Origin: Arthrinium phaeospermum
Lineage: Eukaryota > Ascomycota > Sordariomycetes > Amphisphaeriales > Apiosporaceae
Assembly: GCA_006503535.1 (NCBI GenBank)
Contig: QYRS01000001.1
Span: 1,302,001-1,366,000, forward strand
DNA: 64,000 nt
Direction: 5' to 3'
This document shows, piece after piece, positions 56,912 through 64,000 of this stretch. The first letter of the stretch is position 1, and the number at the start of each line of letters is the position of its first letter. The notes below the pieces were generated by a model. It had not been told where the DNA came from. It searched no databases and saw only the letters and a program-made list of their open reading frames with translations. A program made the position numbers and the translations under genes.

Positions 56912-58984
56912 TCAATCCGACTTGTCCTTGGCAAATCTTCCGGTGAAGTGGCGGATCTGCTTGCCCCAGATGTAAATGGGGATGCCCATCAAGCCAAAGA
57001 AGGCCGTCATGCCGCCAAAGGCCCCAAAGGCGCCGTCCCAGCCGGCCGCCTCGATGAAGGGCGTGATGCCGTAGCTGACGCCAAAGGAGATGATGCCGCG
57101 GAAGGCACATATAATAATGAGCAGGGGCCCCGCGCGCGTCGGGTAGCTGTCGAGCAGGTAGGTGATGGCGACGATGTTGGCGCCGACGAAGCAGAAGTAG
57201 TAGGCGGCCACGCCCCACACGTACACGAACCAGTGGTACCGCGTCGGGTGGGCGGCGCCCTGGCCGTAGAGCACGGCGGTGAAGACGCCCACGAGCATGG
57301 GGAAGATGAGCGGGACCAGCCGCGTCTCGGGCTCGTGCATGCCGCCGCGCCGCCGCGAGAACCACCGGATCAGCCCGTCGGAGCCGTGGCCGAAGAGCGG
57401 GAGGGCCAGGATGGCGGTCGCGATCTGGCCGATGTTGACGTAGCTCGCCGAGGTCTGGGGCCAGTTGTAGGGCGGGCTGGTGACGATGTTGCCGTACTGT
57501 TGATGGGCCTATGTGTTAGCCTCGTGTTTTCATCTCTCCTTTCAGATTCATAAGGGGGATAAGGTTACTCACTGTCGTGCCGATCGCGACATTGACGCCC
57601 AGCGTGAGGCCATTGATGCACAGCGCCCAGAAGACGTTGGGGTAGAGCACCAGCTCGAACGTCTGGTAGAAGGCCTCCCAGCCCTTGCGCCACTCGATAT
57701 CGCCGACCCAGAGACGCATATCGGAACGCCACGTGCGCGGCGCGAAGTTGACGAAGTCCAACGCCGGCCGCTCAGTGCACATCGTGGTATCTGTCGCCGC
57801 CGTCCCCTTTCCTGTTTCGCTGCTGTGAGCATCTGATGATGGTGTCGCGGCAGTGTTCTCGTCGTCGGCGGCGTTCTTGTTCTGGGAGGAGTCGGAGGTC
57901 GATTCTTGAAACGAGCTCATGGGTCGGTAGTACTTTGTTTCGGGGACAAAGAACACGGCGAGTACGAACTGCACGCCGGCCAGCACGGCTCCGAGGCCGT
58001 ACCACCACTGCGGCGTGATGGCGCCGGCGATGGGGCCTGCGAATACGGTCCAGATGGCCGTCAGGATGACTTGGATTGTTTGTTGGATCATGAGGCCTCG
58101 GCTTCGTTCGTGAAGGAAGAAGACTTCCTAAATTCACATCAAAGTGTCAGTATTATATGCGTCTTTGATATCACACACCCCATCCAAGGATTGGGGACTG
58201 AGGGGTGAGGGGGCTGGTTACGAACCTGGGTGATCATGGGCACGAGAGCCTCGCTCTGCCCTGCTGCGAGACCGAGGACCATGCGGGCGGCGAGATGCCA
58301 TTCGAAGTTCTTCGCACCTGCGGCGACCCCAGCAGCTAGGATCATGATGATTGTCGAGACAAGGAGAACAGAGCGGCGGCCGACGGCGTACGCGAGCGGC
58401 ATGCCGAAGAGGTTTCCGATACCCCTATGAGAGAATATCGGGTTAGTCGACGTCTCGAAGTGTGCACTGTCTTTGTGGGAGTCGTATCGGCTTACATGAA
58501 GAGGGTCGGGTAGGTCATCAGATGGGTGATGTCGGCATAGCCCTTGCCTGCAGCCGTGTAGTCTGGGATGTAGAAGCCAAGAAGACCACCAAAGCCACTG
58601 ATCAAAGACAGGCCCAGACAGGAGACTATTATGAATGATGTGTAAGTCATGCTGCATCTTTTCGAGCCCTCGTACTTTGGGATCGTGATGGGTTTACTTA
58701 CAGATGGATATCACGATGAGAACCATGTACTTCTGCCATAAGCTCATGTTCAGAGGATCTAGATGATGGTGAGTTGCTGTCATGGCGAATAAGCATTGCA
58801 ATCATGGATCCTCTTTCTTACCTTGGGGGTCTGCAGTCGGGGTTGGGATGTAGATGATCTTGCCGTGGGTGAGCTTGACGGTTCCCATGACTTCTTCCAC
58901 TTCACCCCGAAGGACATCACTGTCCTTGCCTATCCCGAGGTCTTCGACATGGTCGGCGCCTGGCTTCAACTTGGTGTCGTCCAT
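56912..58984 (-). CDS. MFS transporter
   Basis: Six exons: 58984-58822, 58758-58702, 58625-58496, 58424-58226, 58127-57573 and 57496-56912; 562 aa. About 12 membrane helices, with cytosolic N-terminus (acidic, KLKPGADHVEDLG) and a long Ser/Thr/Asp-rich central loop (SSFQESTSDSSQNKNAADD). The motif DPLNMSLWQKYMV before the first helix, GIGNLFGMPLAYAVGRRSVLL, and the block RMVLGLAAGQSEALVPMI match a large fungal MFS group annotated as DHA1-like or synaptic-vesicle-type transporters. It should move a small solute across the plasma membrane; substrate and direction are unknown. The fourth donor is GTTCGT, a weaker site. It is separated from the NRPS region by two probable non-cluster genes, so a link to the cluster is uncertain. 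Confidence 0.88.
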
Positions 58985-60221
58985 GATGATTCGGGAAAGA
59001 ACGAAAGCTCTGAGGGACGGCAAGGGTACTACGGAACGAAACAAAACGAAACAAGACGGAGACGAAGTTAATATAAAGAGCCGAGTTTATGATTTGGGTC
59101 CCGCTCGTCTACCGCAACCACAACCAAATGCACTGATGGTTATGTTGTCTGCCATCATGGTGGCAAGGATGCAACGCACATCATATACAAAACTCCGCCA
59201 ACCGCAACCCCTTGAGGGTGTTACCCGACCCGAATGGGGAAACCCCCCTGGGCCGGGTGAAGGTCTGGCACTAATTGTTCCAAGCATCTTGGGCCATACA
59301 ATCCAAGACATGAATCAAGAAACGACGCGCTGAGGACTGATCAGCTCCAAGAGTGGCGCTAGTACGCTGTCGTACTAAACAGCAGCAGTAACAGACGGCC
59401 CCTAACCTAGTCCAGCCCCCCCTAACACCACCCCAACCCCAATACTGATCGAACCCCGGATAGAGTTCCCCATGTTTCGCTTTGCCCCATTCCCTCAGCG
59501 GGTGGCTGCCAAGGGGGCCCGCCCAGTACGTGGCAATGGCAAATGATACCCCAGTTTCCGGCTCCTGCACGGGCGCACGCTTTGGGGAATGCGGGGGAGG
59601 GGCCGAACAACGGTTTCAAGGTTTCGATATGGGGCAGACCTCCTCCCGTACGCGAACGCAACCAGATTTGCGGACGTGCATTGCTAATCATTCGGCAGTT
59701 ACTGGGCACCAGCTAGCTGGCTAAGTCGGGCCTGGACCAACTGAAGAAAACTAGCCAAAACGCGCGGACTTGGTCACATTGCCTGCTCGGCGCGAGCAGA
59801 AGGGACTTGGCTCTCGGAATCGGATGAGGGAGCCCGGTCACATCGAGTGTTTCTCTTCCGGGAAGCCTTTGTCATAAGTGACTGGTCGGGTTCATACGAG
59901 TTCTATCACTCGGAGTCGCATCTTCACATTTTTATCACCCGTGCCGTTGCATTCCATTACGCTGCCATTTGTCCGGGCGCACTTCGTCTCTGCTGCGTTG
60001 ATATGAGATGGTATGAAAACGGGAACTGCATGTAGCGGCACCATATTCGAGCTGAGTAAAATAGGCATCGGCCATTGTACGAACACACGAGTTGCAAAGA
60101 GAAGAGATGGGGCGTATGGTAAATCAGTTAACTCGATATTGTTATTGGTCGTCATATATATGTACAATAGCCCGCTTATCATTTCATGATCGTAACAGCA
60201 ACCCCGGGGCTATCCTCCCCT
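58985..60221. other. 1.2-kb intergenic region
   Basis: It includes the promoter of the MFS gene and the 3' end of the PhyH-type gene. The part 59390-59720 is GC-rich with many C-runs. Short frames on both strands show no domain. Confidence 0.45.
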
Positions 60222-61545
60222 CTAGTACGGCTTGATACCCGCCAGTCTCAGCATGTCGTCGGTGACCTCGGCCTTCTCGAAAGGCTCCGTCCTGTACTTG
60301 TGACACACCTCGCCATTACGCATCGGCTTCTCGGCGGCAGACCGAACGTTGCTATTGACTCCATGTTAGAGGTTATGTCCCTGTAGAACCAAGTCTCATT
60401 CATTGGCCACTTACCAGTGAGGCCAGTGCGTTGTGCCGACGTAGTTCTCGAAGCACCACTTCTTGGCGGCCAAGGCCTCGTCGTCGGCGAATTGGCGAGG
60501 GGTCATGCAGATGTACTGCACATTGCGGATCTGGTCGCCCTCGGGGAACTTGGCGTAGTGCATCTGTAGCATACTGTAAGCAACTGCGTCACCGTCAACA
60601 TTCAGGGGCCTATGGGTAGAGCTTACGGTCCGGGAGTCCCAAAGAACAAAGTCACCAGGCTCCACTGTGGGAATCATTCGAGTCAGTTCAGTGTCCAATA
60701 CGAACATCACTTCCGGGGGTTGATCAGCTTACTGTTGATCTTGACGAGCTCGCAGCCGCGGTCCTCGAACCATTTGACGTCCTTCTTGCTGAAGAGGAAC
60801 AGGTCCATGAACTCGAGCTCGGGCGGCGGGGCGTCCTCGTGGTCGGCCGAGTCGCGCTTCTCGGCGAAGAACTCGTTGAAGAGCTTGGCGGAGCCCTTCA
60901 TCAGCATGAGGCCGCCGTCGTTCTCGCCGTTGGGCGAGTAGTTCAGGAGGCCCTGGACGGCTTGCATGCTGCATTGACGAGTTAGCTTTCTCTGACTTCG
61001 TGTGATATTGGTATGAAGGAGCGAATGAAGACTTACCCCTTGCGGCGCGGGTTCTGGTCGCAGTGAGGCCAGGGGCTCCACTGGACGTCGGTGCGCTTGG
61101 GCATGGAGATGTTCATGCCGTCAAAAGAGCAGATGAGCTCGTTGGTGCCCCAGAGCTTGGCGAAGATGTCGCGGACGGCGGGCTCCATGCGGGCCTCCCA
61201 GGACATCTTCTCGTGGGCGGACCCGTACAAAAAGTACATGCCGCCCTTGAAGCTGACGGGCAGGTGGTCGGCGGTCCAGGTGCCGGGGTCCTTCTCGTTG
61301 AAGCCGAGCTCGAAGTTCTTGAGCCACTGGATCTGCTTGTCGGCGTAGTACTGCGCCCGCTCCGGCGTGATGACGTTCTTGATGACGACGCAGCCGTTCT
61401 TGTGGAACTCGTCCCGCCAGTCGTTGTAGACGGCGTTCTCGTCAAACGTGATGAGGTCCTTGGTCTCGTACCTCTCGCCAAAGGTCTGGGACTTGCCTTC
61501 TTCAAAGGACTTCGTCTTGGTGGTGGTGGTGGCTGTGGTGGACAT
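60222..61545 (-). CDS. Phytanoyl-CoA dioxygenase (PhyH)-family 2OG oxygenase
   Basis: Five exons: 61545-61037, 60968-60733, 60664-60627, 60563-60415 and 60351-60222; 353 aa. Iron ligands: H161-x-D163 in WPHCDQNP, distal H263 in MHYAKFPEGD, with R274 (QIRNV) for 2-oxoglutarate. The third intron (60564-60626) is 63 bases and contains no stop, so the frame reads through it. Removing it joins WDSRT directly to MHYAKF, the order expected for the family; keeping it adds 21 residues between them. The N-terminus is Thr/Lys-rich without a signal. Other blocks: NGCVVIKNVITPE, GMQAVQGLLNYSPNGENDGGL, FVLWDSRT. These enzymes hydroxylate diverse small molecules in the cytosol. Its substrate is unknown. Confidence 0.87.
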
Positions 61546-62279
61546 GTTGATGAAGTGCAATGTGTGTGACTCCGACTATACTATGATGGGTATGATTGAA
61601 GATTGAGATGAAGATGGTAGTCGGTGTCTAGTGATATAGTCGCACTCTCCTGAATGATCATTCACGGATCAAGACGGCCTCCTTTTCAAGTAGAGTATAC
61701 TCCTCGGAATCGAAGCTGGTTTCCGACGGTAAGTCTCGGGCAGTGGAAACCGCTCCGGTGTTATCTGTTTCGAACTCGGAGCAGGGGTTGCCTGTAGAAG
61801 TGGGTGGATACGGGAACGGGAAAGTGGACGAGTGCCACACCACATCGGCCTGCTGATCATGACCCCGTGGGGAAAAGAGCGCTACGATGGCGCGGCGGTC
61901 TTGGCATTGGCGGCATTATGCATAATTAACCTCCAAGTATCCACTCACATACATAGCCCTGCACCACAGCCGACCCGGACCAATTCGGTTCGGCTCGGTC
62001 GAGGGTTCAGAACATATCCGGATCCACAGCGATGGTGCCCCTCTTTGATCTACGACCTCTAACCCCCGTCTGTCTCGGCTGCGGGCTCTATCTACCCCGC
62101 GTAGTCTACCATGGATAGGGGTCCAACCAACATGCAGTTGTAAGAGAGGTAGACATCGTGCGCATTTATAGTGGTAGGTACGTTCGCGCAACAGCTTTCT
62201 CACGAGGAACTCAGACCACCTCCCTCAGTCCAGATTCCAACCAATAACCCCCCTAGCCCAACTCCCTCTCTACCCCATC
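61546..62279. promoter_or_regulatory. Divergent intergenic region, PhyH-type / CocE-type genes
   Basis: Upstream of both flanking genes. No repeat or RNA gene is seen. A TATAAAT-like stretch is absent near 62280; the leader there is C-rich (ccaaccaataaccccccta). Confidence 0.4.
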
Positions 62280-64000
62280 ATGCCCGACCCCGTCCAAGTC
62301 GCCACCAGGCGGATCGAGGCCCCCAAAGCTGGCGAGAATGGCTACGTCGGCTTCACGCCCGGCAAGACCGAGGTGCTGAAAGCGGGCGCCAAACCCTTCG
62401 ACGCCAAGCCCATCACGAGCGACATCCGCATCGACCACGACGTCGAGGTGGTGGTGCGCGACGGCGCGCGGCTGTACATGGACGTGTACCGGCCGCCGGG
62501 CAGCAGCAAAGACGAGCCGGTCCCCGCGGTGCTGAGCTGGTCCTTCTACGGCAAGAAGTACAGCGCGCTCGACATGCTGCCCATCTGCACGTGGCACTGC
62601 TGCGTGGCGCGGACGGACCTGAGCGGGCTCGAGAAGTTCGAGGGGCTGGACCCGGCTTACTGGTGCCCGCGCGGCTACGCCATCGTCAGCGTCGACACGC
62701 GCGGCGCCGGCCACAGCGACGGCCAGATCTGCGTCATGGGCACGCAGGACGCCGAGGACGGCTACGACGTCGTCGAGGCCGTGGCCCGCATGGACTGGTG
62801 CAACGGCCGCGTCGGCATGGCGGGCAACTCGGCCCTGGCCATCGCGCAGTGGTTCATCGCGGCGCAGCAGCCGCCCTCGCTCGCGGCCATCGCGCCCTGG
62901 GAGGGCATGGGCGACATGTACCGCGAGCAGTTCTGCCGCGGCGGCTGGTTCTCCATGAGCAACTTCGACCTCATCGCCAAGGCCATCGTGCGCGGGCAGC
63001 CCGACTCGGGGCTCGAGCACTTTGACGAGATGTACCGCCGGTCGCCGACGCAGAACGCGTACTGGAAGCAGAAGCGCGTCGACATGACCAAGATAAAATG
63101 CCCGGCCTACATCCGCGGGTCCGACGTCAGCAGCATCCACACCATGGGCTGCATCCGGGCCTGGCTCGAGATCCCCCACGACGACAAGTGGATCCACTGG
63201 AGCAGCAAGCAGGAGTGGTACGAGCTCTACAGCGAGCCGCACTCGATGGACGAGCTGGCCGTCTTCTTCGACCGCTACCTGCGCGGCGTCGAGAACGGCT
63301 GGGAGTCCAAGACGCCGAAAGTGCGGTGGTCGGCGCTGCAGTTCGGCAACCGGGAGCCCATCGACAACATCGTCATCGACGGGTTCCCCGTCAAGGGCAC
63401 CGACTACCGGGAACTGTTCTTCCAGCCCGACGGTCGACTTGCGGGAGAGACGCCCTCATCAGCCACCTCAGTGGCATACAACTCGGAGGACCGGCACAGC
63501 TTTGCCGAGTTCACTTACACGTTCACGGAGCCGGCCAGGTTGATAGGGCTCCCCAAGGCCGTCGTGTACATGTCCTGCGACAGCCGCGACGACTTCACCG
63601 CCTTCACCATCCTGCGGAAGAAGGACAAAGACGGGAAGGACCTGATGCACCTCAACTTCCCCATGCACGCCACGCCCGTGAATTCCATCGAGGAGATCCC
63701 GGAAAAGGACCAGGCCAGTCTGAACCTGCACCTGGGCTCCATGGGCATCCTGCGGGCCTCGCAACGAGCCGTCGACGAGTCCAGGAGCATCCACCCGCAG
63801 TTCCCCTTCCACCCCCACGAGAAGCAGGAGAAGATCACACCGGGCAACATCGTGAGGCTGGAGATTGGCATCTGGGCCATGGGCGTGGACTTTGATGCGG
63901 GCGAGAGTATCAGCATTAGGGTCGGCGGACAATACCCCAGCATCGCCGAGTTCACCAGTTTCTCTGGGCCACGGCCGGAGCACGAACAGAACCGGGGCGA
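62280..64000 (+). CDS. CocE/NonD-type (X-Pro dipeptidyl-peptidase S15) hydrolase, 3'-truncated by window
   Basis: The frame opens at ATG 62280-62282 and stays open to the window end, giving at least 573 residues without an intron. The N-terminal alpha/beta-hydrolase part has RDGARLYMDVYRPPGSS, then YAIVSVDTRGAGHSDG and DAEDGYDVVEAVARMDW. The nucleophile elbow is GNSALAIAQW (Ser about 183), matching the G-x-S-x-x-A elbow of cocaine-esterase-like enzymes. A C-terminal jelly-roll part follows (FTYTFTEPARLIGLPKAVVYMSCD and AMGVDFDAGESISIRVGG). Members cleave esters, amides or X-Pro peptides. There is no signal peptide. Substrate unknown. It is divergent from the PhyH-type gene. Confidence 0.88.
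   Translation, partial: MPDPVQVATRRIEAPKAGENGYVGFTPGKTEVLKAGAKPFDAKPITSDIRIDHDVEVVVRDGARLYMDVYRPPGSSKDEPVPAVLSWSFYGKKYSALDMLPICTWHCCVARTDLSGLEKFEGLDPAYWCPRGYAIVSVDTRGAGHSDGQICVMGTQDAEDGYDVVEAVARMDWCNGRVGMAGNSALAIAQWFIAAQQPPSLAAIAPWEGMGDMYREQFCRGGWFSMSNFDLIAKAIVRGQPDSGLEHFDEMYRRSPTQNAYWKQKRVDMTKIKCPAYIRGSDVSSIHTMGCIRAWLEIPHDDKWIHWSSKQEWYELYSEPHSMDELAVFFDRYLRGVENGWESKTPKVRWSALQFGNREPIDNIVIDGFPVKGTDYRELFFQPDGRLAGETPSSATSVAYNSEDRHSFAEFTYTFTEPARLIGLPKAVVYMSCDSRDDFTAFTILRKKDKDGKDLMHLNFPMHATPVNSIEEIPEKDQASLNLHLGSMGILRASQRAVDESRSIHPQFPFHPHEKQEKITPGNIVRLEIGIWAMGVDFDAGESISIRVGGQYPSIAEFTSFSGPRPEHEQNRG

Overview
The window is nuclear DNA of a filamentous ascomycete (Pezizomycotina, most likely a sordariomycete). 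Genes are GC-rich and cut by short introns (about 50-100 bases, GTAAGT-type donors, CTAAC/CTGAC-like branch sites). They include typical fungal families: RTA1, ABC-C, secreted tyrosinase, mitochondrial rhomboid and a giant NRPS. I cannot name the species.

Layout. 1-2.5 kb: two broken genes, an O-methyltransferase and a 14-TMS-type MFS exporter. 3.1-6.4 kb: a five-exon 2-oxoglutarate/Fe(II) oxygenase. 6.4-10 kb: no recognisable gene. 10-11.5 kb: secreted tyrosinase. 12-13.8 kb: mitochondrial rhomboid protease. 14.3-16 kb: cytochrome P450. 17.2-18.1 kb: RTA1-like membrane protein, divergent from a branched-chain aminotransferase (18.9-20.3 kb). 21.1-22.1 kb: small secreted cysteine protein. 22.8-23.7 kb: ankyrin protein. 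24.4-41.4 kb: four-module NRPS. 42.4-43.5 kb: basic-region/ankyrin transcription factor, divergent from the NRPS. 44.9-45.9 kb: paralogue of the secreted protein. 46.6-51.3 kb: ABC-C exporter, divergent from a second 2OG oxygenase (51.8-52.9 kb). Then an M20 peptidase, a Tma17-like protein, an MFS transporter, a PhyH-type dioxygenase, and a CocE/NonD-type hydrolase cut by the window end.

Central interpretation. The core (about 14-53 kb) looks like a cyclic-tetrapeptide biosynthetic cluster. The NRPS reads (partial C)-A-T-E-C-A-T-C-A-T-C-A-T-E-C(T). Its regulator has the bZIP-basic-region-plus-ankyrin architecture of TOXE/APS2, and a class IV aminotransferase of the TOXF/APS4 kind lies beside it. 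These three together are characteristic of the HC-toxin and apicidin clusters. Two things differ from what I know of those: a second epimerase in module 4, and no fatty-acid synthase in the window. The predicted product is a macrocyclic tetrapeptide with D residues at positions 1 and 4, possibly modified by the P450 and the 2OG oxygenase and exported by the ABC-C pump. Product identity, cluster borders and function are inference.
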